A DNA stretch of 64,000 bases, taken from contig CAUZFZ010000007.1 in the NCBI GenBank assembly GCA_963579025.1, forward strand, positions 62,001 through 126,000. The letters are read 5' to 3'. Numbering within the stretch: the stretch's first letter is position 1; every line of letters starts with the position of its first letter. The translations under genes and the position numbers were made by a program. This DNA comes from CAUZFZ01 sp963579025. GTDB lineage: Bacteria > Planctomycetota > Planctomycetia > Planctomycetales > Planctomycetaceae. The notes under the pieces are model-generated. The model saw only the letters and a list, made by a program, of their open reading frames with translations. It was not told the origin of the DNA and did not search any database. Shown here one piece after another: positions 50,955 through 59,066 of the stretch.

Positions 50955-51851
50955 TTATGAGGTGCTGTTGTTTCCGTCAATGATTCTGGCATCGTCGTAT
51001 TCACTGCCTTCGGTCGAATTCGACGTCCAACCGATAATCCAATATTCGAGATACCGGCCATCCCTGCTGGGTATGGTTCGTAGCTTTCCGTCGCACGCGA
51101 CTTCCCGAAACCCAACAGGGCTCTTCATCAGCGTATGAAAGGTGGCGGGCCGATGTGCTACGCCCGAGGCCACGAGTTGTCGAGCCTCCTCCACGATCGA
51201 GTCGACGTTCGATTGCGACTCAAGAGTAGCTTTGTCCGACAACTGAGTAATAACGCGTCGTCTCTGCAAAAACTCCGGTGCATCATCCAGCATTACACGG
51301 ATAATGACCGACGAAAGTTGCGGCAACTCGACAAGGCGAAACGCCATTGCTGATTCAGAAACGCCTAACTTATGTCTGACATCAGCAATAACTCGGTGCT
51401 TTCCAACTCGCCCCAAGTCGCTTTTAGATCGAATGCTTGCCTCTGAAATCGCCGCAACAACGAGCCGTTCGGGCATGAGAATCTCGGAAGCCACCCGATC
51501 GACGACCCGTTCGATCTGTGTATTTCGCGTGCCTCCACGTGCGACCGTGTTGTTCGGCGTTATGTGGGGCACAAACTGTTCAAGCACCAAATGTGCCAGT
51601 TCGTGTGCCACCGTGTATCTTCGTCGTACGATCGGAAAGTCCTTGGAGTAGTAAATCCCAAACGATCCATCTTCCAATCTTTTGACAAACCCTTGACTGC
51701 GAGTTGCCCCTGGCTCGATTCGACTAACGTTGAGTCTTCGAGCAGCCTGCCAGAGTCGGTCATACGGTTGAATGCGCCAATCGACTTGCTCTTTCACCAA
51801 TTCGCGGGCACGTTCCAGCGCTCGCTTTTGGTCTCCGTCTGATACGTCCAT
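50955..51851 (-). CDS. ImmA/IrrE-family zinc metallopeptidase
   Basis: 298 residues from the ATG at 51851, with GAAGGGA upstream. A longer open frame to 51908 would overlap the preceding gene and lacks a ribosome site. 'RRRYTVAHELAHLVLEQF' contains the HExxH zinc motif (H83, E84, H87), and 'RVVDRVASEILMP' is the second conserved block, with the downstream E-x-x-L-M-P of the ImmA/IrrE family. A helical domain with 'VIADVRHKLGVSESAMAFRLVEL' follows, then a unique C-terminal beta-rich region of about 100 residues. ImmA/IrrE peptidases usually cleave XRE-type repressors. The preceding gene encodes a protein with an XRE-like helix-turn-helix, its likely target. Confidence 0.85.
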   Translation of the reverse strand: MDVSDGDQKRALERARELVKEQVDWRIQPYDRLWQAARRLNVSRIEPGATRSQGFVKRLEDGSFGIYYSKDFPIVRRRYTVAHELAHLVLEQFVPHITPNNTVARGGTRNTQIERVVDRVASEILMPERLVVAAISEASIRSKSDLGRVGKHRVIADVRHKLGVSESAMAFRLVELPQLSSVIIRVMLDDAPEFLQRRRVITQLSDKATLESQSNVDSIVEEARQLVASGVAHRPATFHTLMKSPVGFREVACDGKLRTIPSRDGRYLEYWIIGWTSNSTEGSEYDDARIIDGNNSTS

Positions 51852-51865
51852 TGCGCCGAATCCCT

Positions 51866-53851
51866 TCAGAAGTCTCCTTGGCGTTGATCGTCTAACTCCT
51901 TGACCCACATTTCCTTTGTCCGCACTAACTGCGGTGTTTCAAAGTCACTCGAATCGAGTGTCAGCTCCGGGATGTACGCGTTCCAGGCGTTGAATATTTC
52001 CTCGTCTCCAATTGGAAACAGTCGTTGAGCATTCAAGGTGTCGCGGGCTTCGAGCAGATTCACCAGCGACTCCTGGGCAGCTTGAATTTGCCGCTCATTG
52101 AACGGCAGCGATTGTCGTTCGGAAAAATGAGCGATATCGCTGTCGCCAACGGCAGACGATGGCAAGAGTGACGGCACACCTGATTCTGTCACTGTAATCG
52201 CCCAACTGAGACTTCGTGCGATGTGTACGAATTGGAGTAACGTAACAAATGGCGAAATCTGTGGACTGGTGGCTAGTCGGCCAAGCCACTCGTCACCGAC
52301 GAATTCGACTTTCTTGAATTCAGCCACTGCCTCCGTTTGTGATAGTCCAAGCGGGATTCGGAACAGATCGACTGATCGGGCAAGACCTGCTTTTGCGACC
52401 TTGTCACGAGTGCCCCGCTGGCGCGCTGCCGACGCAGCAATGTCACCAAATTGACCGGTAAGGTTTGTCACGAGTTCTTGCGCCGCATCATCGGGACTAT
52501 CCACACGAATGAGATCGGTGATTCGGCGAAAATACATTCCCTCAAACATTCGACTGATCGTTTCGTGGCGATTGGCAAGAGAAACGCAGGGCATCGTCAA
52601 GTTTGCAAACAATCGGGACATGATGCCGACGCCAGTCGCAGGCGGGGTTGTAATAATGAGTCCGAAGTCGCATCCGCTGATACGCTCAAGCATTCTGAGA
52701 TATATCTCTGAGCCACTCTCATCCCGACACGTGGGCTGAAAGCTGGGTAACTTGATCGTCACGTCCAAGCTCGGTTCGTTCGTCAGCGAACTTTCGATGG
52801 ACTTGATCAACCTGTCGCAGTCTTCCTTTTCCTGATCGGTTAGATTCGACAGTGGCATCGCCACGCAGGCGGTAAGATTACTGACAGGCTTGACCGGATT
52901 CCGAGCGACGTCAGGCAAATCCAGTTGTTTCTCAATTCGCAACCAGCCGGCCCAATGGCGCAGCATTGACTCGTCGTCTTGGACGCACGGCTCTGAGTGG
53001 TGTCGCGTACGCAGCGAGTAGTGAGCGAATTCTGTCGCTCCGGCGAGCAGTTCATCTCGGAACGGATCAAGCGGCGCCAGTTCAGGCAGAATCAATGTTG
53101 GAATTGATGGCTTGATGAGTCGAAGGCGACAAGCGTCGATCAATCGCATGACAGCCATAAGTGTCAGGCACGGCGCGAGTTCATCTTCCTGTTCAATACT
53201 TGCAATCCACCATGGTTCCAAGTCAACGAGGCTCGCCAATTCGCACAGCGTCATTTGGAGAAGGAGTCGTTGCCTACGAATGTGAAATCCCAACCGCCAT
53301 TCTCGAATGATTGCCTTCGCCGCATCCTTGCATTTTCGAACTTGTGTCGCGTGCTCGCGCCAGCGACCTTCTTTCAGGGCATTTCGGAGATGAGCTTGGA
53401 ATCGATCGACGTCATTCGCGTCGAAAATGATGCGTGCGCCAGCTAAGGAGTTCGGTTGACCGGTAACCAATGGCGTCAGCTTAAAGTATTCCTCGGCAAC
53501 TTTTGCGTCAGTCCAAGGAGTGAGTACGTCCGCCGCGATCTGGGCTTCGATCCCCATGCCGATCGAGGGCTGCATTCTGAGAAAGAAGATGAGATCGCAC
53601 CGCATCGCCTCAAGATGGTCGATCGCGGTTACTTCGTTAGGTTGATGAGGTGAACCAGGCTTGGTGACCCGACATGGGTTATAGACATCAAACCCAGCTT
53701 CGAGAAAAACCGTTTCAGTATCATTCAGAAGTTGGTCTCGAAGGCCTGTTCGGTCACCAGAGGTAAGCGCACATCCGATGTACACGGACAACTTGGACCG
53801 TCGTGAAAGATAGTGGCCAATGTCTTCTAGGCCGTGCAATGAGTCACTCAT
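51866..53851 (-). CDS. Multi-domain protein: NDT-like domain, XRE-type HTH, second NDT-like domain
   Basis: 661 residues from the ATG at 53851, chosen for GGAGG 9 bp upstream; an in-frame GTG at 53866 is the alternative. Residues about 19-145 look like a nucleoside 2-deoxyribosyltransferase domain: 'LSVYIGCALTSG', 'AIDHLEAMRCDLIFFL', and 'SIGMGIEAQIAADV' with the expected catalytic Glu (E102). Residues about 188-245 have an XRE-like helix-turn-helix ('FHIRRQRLLLQMTLCELASL', 'EPWWIASIEQ'). Residues about 325-450 repeat the NDT layout ('LTACVAMPLSN', 'ISGCDFGLIITTPPATGVGI') but have Met where the Glu should be. The last 210 residues are unassigned. Together with the ImmA/IrrE peptidase gene this suggests a nucleotide-sensing or nucleotide-degrading regulator. 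The domain assignments come from motif reading only. Confidence 0.7.
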   Translation of the reverse strand: MSDSLHGLEDIGHYLSRRSKLSVYIGCALTSGDRTGLRDQLLNDTETVFLEAGFDVYNPCRVTKPGSPHQPNEVTAIDHLEAMRCDLIFFLRMQPSIGMGIEAQIAADVLTPWTDAKVAEEYFKLTPLVTGQPNSLAGARIIFDANDVDRFQAHLRNALKEGRWREHATQVRKCKDAAKAIIREWRLGFHIRRQRLLLQMTLCELASLVDLEPWWIASIEQEDELAPCLTLMAVMRLIDACRLRLIKPSIPTLILPELAPLDPFRDELLAGATEFAHYSLRTRHHSEPCVQDDESMLRHWAGWLRIEKQLDLPDVARNPVKPVSNLTACVAMPLSNLTDQEKEDCDRLIKSIESSLTNEPSLDVTIKLPSFQPTCRDESGSEIYLRMLERISGCDFGLIITTPPATGVGIMSRLFANLTMPCVSLANRHETISRMFEGMYFRRITDLIRVDSPDDAAQELVTNLTGQFGDIAASAARQRGTRDKVAKAGLARSVDLFRIPLGLSQTEAVAEFKKVEFVGDEWLGRLATSPQISPFVTLLQFVHIARSLSWAITVTESGVPSLLPSSAVGDSDIAHFSERQSLPFNERQIQAAQESLVNLLEARDTLNAQRLFPIGDEEIFNAWNAYIPELTLDSSDFETPQLVRTKEMWVKELDDQRQGDF

Positions 53852-53881
53852 CAGGCGGTCCTCCACGATCCACCGGCCCTG

Positions 53882-54241
53882 TTAACCGGCTTCGTCTTGC
53901 TGACGACTGGCAATACTCATCCCGAACAAGGCTCCAATCACTGCTCCGAGCAACGGTCCAACGACGTCGTACCATTTAGAGAAAACAGTCGCGAGCTGCT
54001 CAGAAACGTCGCGCTCTGAGGCCATTACCGCCCACACATAGAGATAGAGCGAGGAAACGACCCCGAAGACCAAAGTGTAGCCGATCCAATTTGCCGCCTT
54101 GGCCTTCGACAGCTTGATATTTGCGGTCACACGTTTGACGTACGAGTCAACCGGCTCAAGTTGGAGAATGCCATTTTGAGCCGGGCGAACGTAGTCGTCG
54201 GTCGACTCAATATCGATGCGTGGTTCGTCGGCGGAAGTCAT
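53882..54241 (-). CDS. Small two-TM membrane protein
   Basis: 119 residues. A soluble N-terminus of about 50 residues is followed by TM1 ('WIGYTLVFGVVSSLYLYVWA'), a short charged loop, and TM2 ('VVGPLLGAVIGALFGMSIA') with a small-residue-rich face that could pack in an oligomer. The start lies 2 bp after the stop of the preceding gene, with GGAG inside that gene, so they are tightly coupled. The next gene begins 30 bp downstream. No family is recognised. In defence operons, small TM proteins are often sensors or pore-forming effectors, but that is inference here. Confidence 0.75.
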   Translation of the reverse strand: MTSADEPRIDIESTDDYVRPAQNGILQLEPVDSYVKRVTANIKLSKAKAANWIGYTLVFGVVSSLYLYVWAVMASERDVSEQLATVFSKWYDVVGPLLGAVIGALFGMSIASRQQDEAG

Positions 54242-54243
54242 GA

Positions 54244-54531
54244 TCAGTGCTCCGCAGCCTGAGGCTCGCGGCGAACGTTGAATGGAAGCGCAATCATGTA
54301 CTTATCATTCGGTCGTTTCGGGTCGACCATGTAGACGTCATGGCCGCGGGAAGCTGCATCGACGTGGATCCGCAGGAGCGTGAACGCTCGGCGAAACAGA
54401 TCCGGCTTCGATCCCAGATCAGTTAGTGACAGAATTCGTTCGACTTCCTCGGCAACTGCCGGTGCCAGATCAAACGCCACTCGCGTCGATTCTGCCTTGT
54501 CGCCTGAGGTCCGTGCTGAAGTTTCGGCCAT
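54244..54531 (-). CDS. Ribbon-helix-helix-like small protein
   Basis: 95 residues. 'STRVAFDLAPAVAEEVERIL' then 'GSKPDLFRRAFTLLRIHVDA' has the strand-helix-helix pattern of ribbon-helix-helix DNA-binding proteins, followed by a short beta-rich end ('DVYMVDPKRPNDKYMIALPF'). It is the first gene of the four-gene minus-strand set and sits directly behind the promoter at 54577-54605, which overlaps a 9-bp palindrome. It could be an autorepressor binding that palindrome, or an adaptor. GGAG precedes the ATG. Confidence 0.7.
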   Translation of the reverse strand: MAETSARTSGDKAESTRVAFDLAPAVAEEVERILSLTDLGSKPDLFRRAFTLLRIHVDAASRGHDVYMVDPKRPNDKYMIALPFNVRREPQAAEH

Positions 54532-54576
54532 GATTGGTTCTCCATGTTTTTGTGGGGCGGTCGCAGAGTATCGCGG

Positions 54577-54605
54577 ATAGTATCGTCATCTGAATGTCAT
54601 TTCAA
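54577..54605 (-). promoter_or_regulatory. Sigma70-type promoter of the RHH / 2TM / NDT-XRE / ImmA operon
   Basis: On the minus strand TTGAAA (54605-54600) and TACTAT (54582-54577) are separated by exactly 17 bp. The predicted start site is near 54570, leaving a leader of about 38 bases before the ATG at 54531. This is the best promoter match I see in the window. Confidence 0.65.
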
Positions 54606-54612
54606 TGACATT
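54593..54612. promoter_or_regulatory. Perfect 9-bp palindromic operator candidate
   Basis: AATGTCATT, a 2-bp centre (TC) and AATGACATT form a perfect inverted repeat. It covers the -35 box of the operon promoter, the classic position for a repressor. Likely ligands are the RHH-like or the XRE-HTH protein of the same operon. Confidence 0.65.
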
Positions 54613-54703
54613 GTGAGGTAATTTATGGAGCAATTTACTGCAGTTCGGCGATCCAGCAACTGATCCGTGGCAGTCAACGCGAGGTAGCGGACCATCTGCG
54701 TGG

Positions 54704-55903
54704 GTGATTCGTTACGGACCACCGGACGAGCCAGATCGCTTCGAATATCGGTTGCCGAATCCCGCTCATTACCCACACCAGCGGATCGATCGCGTCGTGA
54801 TGCACGACCGCCCTGAATGGGTTTACGACCAGGCAAGGCGAGTTAACCGGGCAGCAGTGGTCTTCACGGCTCGACACATTGGACAGAAACCGGCACGGGG
54901 ATTCTTTGAACTCGACGCGGAGGGATTTCCACGCGGCGGCCGATACCGAGGCAATCTGTACCAGATAATCACGAAGTCGACGCTGGCGAAAATTCAGAAG
55001 CTGCGGGAATCGGCTCTGATCGGCCGGCGGGCGTTTGCGACAACGCGCGGCGCGGCTGATTCCGCTCCCGCCTTGCGAGGCCGGACACCTCATCGCATGC
55101 TGCGTTACCGGTTCAATGAGGGACGGACCTACCAGGTGACTTCGGAAAAGATTTCGGAGGTGTCGGGCATCGTATCGGGACGGCCAGTCGTCATCCGAAA
55201 GACAGTCAAGGAGTACCTCACCGTGCAGGTCAGGTCCGTCGATGGTGACGGAGCAGCAACTATTGGCGTCGTGCCGGACCGTTACGACGTCCTGCTCGAA
55301 ACGTCCATCGACGAGAAGATCACTCAATCAGAACGCCTCGATACAAATGCCGAGGATTCTCCTGAGTCGGTTGTGCTGAGACATTTCGAATCGCGAATGC
55401 GACCTCACCTGCGGAAGAACTTGACGTTCACCGCAGGCCGTCGCGGTCTGTTGAAACCAGCGTCTGATTCTTCGGCAGCGGATGAGTTTCAACTGTTCCG
55501 TACCATTCAGTGCGGATTTCAATCTCCGTTGCTGCCGCTGTTTCCTGAAGACTCCTTCCCGGCCGATGGTGGATGGGAAGAACAGTCGACTCTTGGCGGG
55601 ACCAGAACAGTGCAGTCCTCGTGGTGGGCTGACCTCGACGCGAAGCAACTCAAACCAGGCCAGTCGGCTTACCGAGGCCAGGGAGACTTCCGCACCGTCG
55701 ACGCCAATGGCCAATCGACGATTGCGACGGCCTTTACAGCGACGATGCGACTTACCGAGGACGAACTGCTGCCCGCCTCACTCGAAGTAAAGGTCGACGA
55801 GGCTCCGATCTTTGGGAGCGTCGGACTGCAGGATGCCAGGCACCGCGTCACGGAAAACCTCAAGTGGGAACGCATCGAGCGGACGCCTGAGGAATCCGAG
55901 TAG
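54704..55903 (+). CDS. Hypothetical protein, start uncertain, possibly chimeric
   Basis: 399 residues from a GTG at 54704 without a good ribosome site. The first 120 residues ('RYGPPDEPDRFEYRLPNP', 'HDRPEWVYDQARRVN') are unlike anything I recognise. From about residue 128 ('MLRYRFNEGRTYQVTSEK', 'VRSVDGDGAATIGVV') the sequence resembles planctomycete exported beta-rich proteins that begin 'LRYRF..G', but here without a signal peptide. Coding character continues upstream of 54704 in the same frame to a TGA at 54614 with no ATG or GTG. A well-placed ATG at 54625 (GAGG upstream) is in another frame and stops after 12 codons. A frameshift near the start or a fusion of remnants is likely. Confidence 0.5.
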   Translation: MIRYGPPDEPDRFEYRLPNPAHYPHQRIDRVVMHDRPEWVYDQARRVNRAAVVFTARHIGQKPARGFFELDAEGFPRGGRYRGNLYQIITKSTLAKIQKLRESALIGRRAFATTRGAADSAPALRGRTPHRMLRYRFNEGRTYQVTSEKISEVSGIVSGRPVVIRKTVKEYLTVQVRSVDGDGAATIGVVPDRYDVLLETSIDEKITQSERLDTNAEDSPESVVLRHFESRMRPHLRKNLTFTAGRRGLLKPASDSSAADEFQLFRTIQCGFQSPLLPLFPEDSFPADGGWEEQSTLGGTRTVQSSWWADLDAKQLKPGQSAYRGQGDFRTVDANGQSTIATAFTATMRLTEDELLPASLEVKVDEAPIFGSVGLQDARHRVTENLKWERIERTPEESE

Positions 55904-56345
55904 TCGTCCACTGAAGAAATCGTGTCGAACGGCTGCGATGACTCAAAAGAGCGAAAGACAGTCGAGTGTCGCGACCCGTTCCGCCGACAGGCGGTGACGC
56001 GAAGCGTAGGGCCGCTTCATCCACCCAGTCGCCGGGTTTCTGACATCAATTAACTGAGCGTTTGGATTCCTGGCAGCATTCAATCGGGCGGCGGCTCAAG
56101 GGAGAGAACAGCGGAGAGTCAAGGTGGAGCCTGTCTGCCGTGCTTTTGTTCGACAGGACGTCGAAGAAAAGTGCCGCCAGGCATCCGCAAGACATGGCAG
56201 ACAGCAGCAGCCGGACCGTAGCGGACAATGGTCTTCCCCGCCGGCTGATCAGAGAGTGAGTGCTTGAAGTGTTGCGAGTGTTTCCCATCAACCTGATCAG
56301 GAGAAAGAGAAATGGAACGATCCGTCCAAAGTCTCACGCCCGCAG
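55904..56345. other. 442-bp gap; possible damaged 5' end of the VWA gene at its end
   Basis: I see no gene in 55904-56290. At 56299-56314 a strong site (AGGAGAAAGAGAAATG) would start translation at 56312, but that frame stops after 28 codons. The VWA frame is shifted by one and shows plausible coding ('WNDPSKVSRPQLVCV') from 56313 onward. Confidence 0.45.
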
Positions 56346-57020
56346 TTGGTCTGCGTGCTGGCCAACAACAGTGGCTCCATGCGTGGAGCGAAAGCTGAAG
56401 CTGCAACCCGAGGGATTCGGGAAATGTTGATGCCGTGTCAGATGAAGGGGCCGTCCGGTCGTCACCGGTCGTACTTTCGATTCGTGCTGATTCGATTCGG
56501 AAGTCATGCTGCCGTCGATGAAACCTGCTACATGAAACCCGTTCGTGAGATCGACCCGGACACAATTGATCTCCGTGGCGACGGCGGCGGGACGAACATC
56601 ACTGCTGCGTTGGAGAAGGTGTCTTCGGGACTTGAGAAGTACATGGTGGAAGTCGTTGAACCACAACCGGAACGCGATCGTCATCCGATGCCCTTCGTGC
56701 TGCTGTTCTCGGATGGACACAACGGTGGCAGTTGTCCGCTCGGCGTGGCCGACCAGATCAAGAGCCTGAACATCGGTGGCGATCCGGTCACGATTGCGGC
56801 TGCATCCGTCTGGGTCGACGGATCGATGCCGCCGGATGGAGACCTGCTTCGACAGATTGCCTCACTCGGTTGCTACCTCAATGTCGATCGAGCTGAGTTG
56901 CTGACCGAGTTCCTCGCCCAGGTCGGAAGTTCCGCGGCCATGTCGCCACAGGAAGTGGCCCGTATTGCCGGGCCATTGGACCGCCCGACGCATATCGAGT
57001 TTGCATCGCATCTGCGGTAA
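56346..57020 (+). CDS. VWA-domain protein with altered MIDAS motif; start region damaged
   Basis: 224 residues from a TTG at 56346. A von Willebrand A fold is indicated by 'LVCVLANNSGSM' (metal-site DxSxS motif, with the first Asp replaced by Asn), 'GDGGGTNITAALEKV' (the MIDAS Thr region) and 'PFVLLFSDGHNGG' (the MIDAS Asp strand). The normal start appears lost: the only good ribosome site leads to an ATG (56312) in another frame. Such proteins in planctomycetes often accompany kinase- or phosphatase-type stress modules (tellurite-type), which are not seen here. It may be decaying. The stop is immediately adjacent to the stop of the convergent minus-strand gene. Confidence 0.6.
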   Translation: MVCVLANNSGSMRGAKAEAATRGIREMLMPCQMKGPSGRHRSYFRFVLIRFGSHAAVDETCYMKPVREIDPDTIDLRGDGGGTNITAALEKVSSGLEKYMVEVVEPQPERDRHPMPFVLLFSDGHNGGSCPLGVADQIKSLNIGGDPVTIAAASVWVDGSMPPDGDLLRQIASLGCYLNVDRAELLTEFLAQVGSSAAMSPQEVARIAGPLDRPTHIEFASHLR

Positions 57021-58949
57021 TCACCGGGCCACGCGTGGTTTGAGCGCTTCGGCCCAGATGGCGTAACCGTCGGCTGTGGGGTGCAGAAAGTCGCCCATCG
57101 TCTTCTTCGAGATCGTTTCGTCGTCTTCCAGCAGTTGCGGTGTGATGTCCAGTAGCGTGACACCGAGTTCCTTTGCAACGGGCTTCAGCAGGCTGTTGAT
57201 CTGTGTGATCTGTGCTCGCTGAGGAAAACTCGGCTTTTCGCCGCGGGGGAAGACGGCCATCAGAATGATCTTTGTTCTCGGCAGCCGGCTCTGGACTCGT
57301 TGGCAAATGCCGCGGATAGCCGACGCGACGTCGGCGGGCTTGCTGACGGCGTGCCGCGGTGTGCCTGCCAGGTTATTGGTGCCGATGTGAATTACGACCG
57401 TGTGCGGATTCAGTCCGTCCAGTTCGCCGTGATCAATTCGCCATAGCACGTTTTGTGTCCGGTCCCAGCCGAAACCCAGGTTCAATGATCGCTTACCGAA
57501 TGTCGCATCCCATGAGTCCTGGCCGCGATGAAACTTCTGCTCGAAGGGGCGACCGCCCCACATGTGCGTGATCGAATCGCCAATCAGCACCACTTCGGGA
57601 TTCACTTCGTCTTTGATGCGCAGAATGTCCGCGTGCCGTTGATGCCAGTTGTAGAAGTCGCGTTCCAGTCTTGGAGCGGGCACCAGTGAGGGGTTCGATT
57701 CATCAACACCAGCGGGCAATTCGTAATGCGTCGTGCTGGTCTTGAGGCCACGATTGTCGGTGGCCTGCAGAATGAACGTAATCGGTCGTTTTTCTGGAAG
57801 CTTCGCTTGAACACGCTGGGCCTTCGACGCGTCGTAGACACCTTCCAGCGTTTGCCACTCGCGCGTCTGCCATTTTCCTTCGTCGTGTGTGTAGAGCAGA
57901 GCGACCTCTGTCAGCCCCTTGTCGCCGGCCAGCCCCTTGTCACCGGCCAGCACTGGCGCGTACGCGAGACCATCCGCGACACGCAGCTCACCCAATCGAG
58001 TCAGCGGTTTGCCATCTCGTAAATGGCTGTCAATAAAGGCATCCACAATTCCAAAGGTCCAGATGTGACCGTGCGGAAGCTTTACATGGATCGCGGTTGT
58101 TGCGAGTTCCGGGCGGACCTGCTCGATCGTCTTGCGGTAACTGTCGAGTGGATAGGCGAAGTCGTTCGTGCCGTTGAGGAACAGAACAGGGAACTCCGCG
58201 CGGCCGACGTGTTGTCCCGGATCGAACAGCTTCAGCCACAGCCGCCGTGATTCGGGCGTCATGCCAGCGATCTGCGTGCCGGACCAGGCACTGTTGTCTC
58301 CAAGAAACCCGCAACCATAAACAGGCACGGCCGCCTTGAATCGGGAATCGACTCCCGACGTGATACACGTCAGATATCCACCCCAACTGATCCCGGTCAG
58401 CGCGGTCCGTTCTGGATCAACTTCGGGTAAGGATCGCAGCAGCGAATGCGCCAGAACAACATCGGCGACGGCGTGGTAGGTCCACATGTCGCGTGCCTGA
58501 GCTTCGGTGAACTCGCGAAACTTTGTTGCACCGGACTGATTGGGTCCGCCGTCGTCCAGTCGAACTTTGCCGGCGCCGCAACCGGCCGTGTCCATCGAGA
58601 TTGCAACGTAGCCGCGCTTGGCCCAGTGTCGTGCCCAGTCAGCGAACGCCTGACCGCCGCCACCATGCACCAGCACCATACCTGGAAACGGGCCTTTGCC
58701 GTGCGTCTCCGTGTCAGGCCGACCCACATACGCAAACACTCGGGTTGGCTTGCCCTCGAACGGTTCACCCTGATACTTCACGGCCTGGACGAGGTCCGTA
58801 GTTTCGCCCCATTCGGCCGTCGGTGGCTGACTGAGACGCTCCAGATCCCAGAGTGATGGTGTCGGAGGCTCTTGAGCGAGACCAGCCGGCACCGACACAA
58901 GAAAGCTCAAGAGTAGAATCGCGTGCGTCAACGTCTGTGGAATTCTCAT
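57021..58949 (-). CDS. Exported two-domain esterase: alpha/beta hydrolase plus SGNH/GDSL hydrolase
   Basis: 642 residues with a signal peptide (ILLLSFLVSVPAGLAQ, cleavage near residue 25). Residues about 50-320 are an alpha/beta hydrolase of the acetyl-xylan-esterase / dienelactone-hydrolase type: 'GMVLVHGGGGQAF' (oxyanion region), nucleophile 'ALTGISWGGYL', acid 'LNGTNDFAYPLDS' and 'KLPHGHIW' His. Residues about 430-640 are an SGNH hydrolase: 'EVVLIGDSITHMWGG' (Ser block), 'VVIHIGTNNLAGT' (Asn block) and 'FLHPTADGYAIWAEAL' (Asp-x-x-His replaced by a related DGY form). Both halves act on ester bonds, probably de-acylating polysaccharides outside the cytoplasm. A natural fusion of two esterase types. 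Confidence 0.85.
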   Translation of the reverse strand: MRIPQTLTHAILLLSFLVSVPAGLAQEPPTPSLWDLERLSQPPTAEWGETTDLVQAVKYQGEPFEGKPTRVFAYVGRPDTETHGKGPFPGMVLVHGGGGQAFADWARHWAKRGYVAISMDTAGCGAGKVRLDDGGPNQSGATKFREFTEAQARDMWTYHAVADVVLAHSLLRSLPEVDPERTALTGISWGGYLTCITSGVDSRFKAAVPVYGCGFLGDNSAWSGTQIAGMTPESRRLWLKLFDPGQHVGRAEFPVLFLNGTNDFAYPLDSYRKTIEQVRPELATTAIHVKLPHGHIWTFGIVDAFIDSHLRDGKPLTRLGELRVADGLAYAPVLAGDKGLAGDKGLTEVALLYTHDEGKWQTREWQTLEGVYDASKAQRVQAKLPEKRPITFILQATDNRGLKTSTTHYELPAGVDESNPSLVPAPRLERDFYNWHQRHADILRIKDEVNPEVVLIGDSITHMWGGRPFEQKFHRGQDSWDATFGKRSLNLGFGWDRTQNVLWRIDHGELDGLNPHTVVIHIGTNNLAGTPRHAVSKPADVASAIRGICQRVQSRLPRTKIILMAVFPRGEKPSFPQRAQITQINSLLKPVAKELGVTLLDITPQLLEDDETISKKTMGDFLHPTADGYAIWAEALKPRVAR

Positions 58950-59066
58950 GATGGCGTTGTCTTAGTCGGACGCCTGTTGGACAGGTCGTGGGAATGAAAT
59001 CGTGACTCGGCAGACAGTAACTCATGTTGGTGAATTCTCAAGAAGTCACCCGGGGAGTACTTGCGG

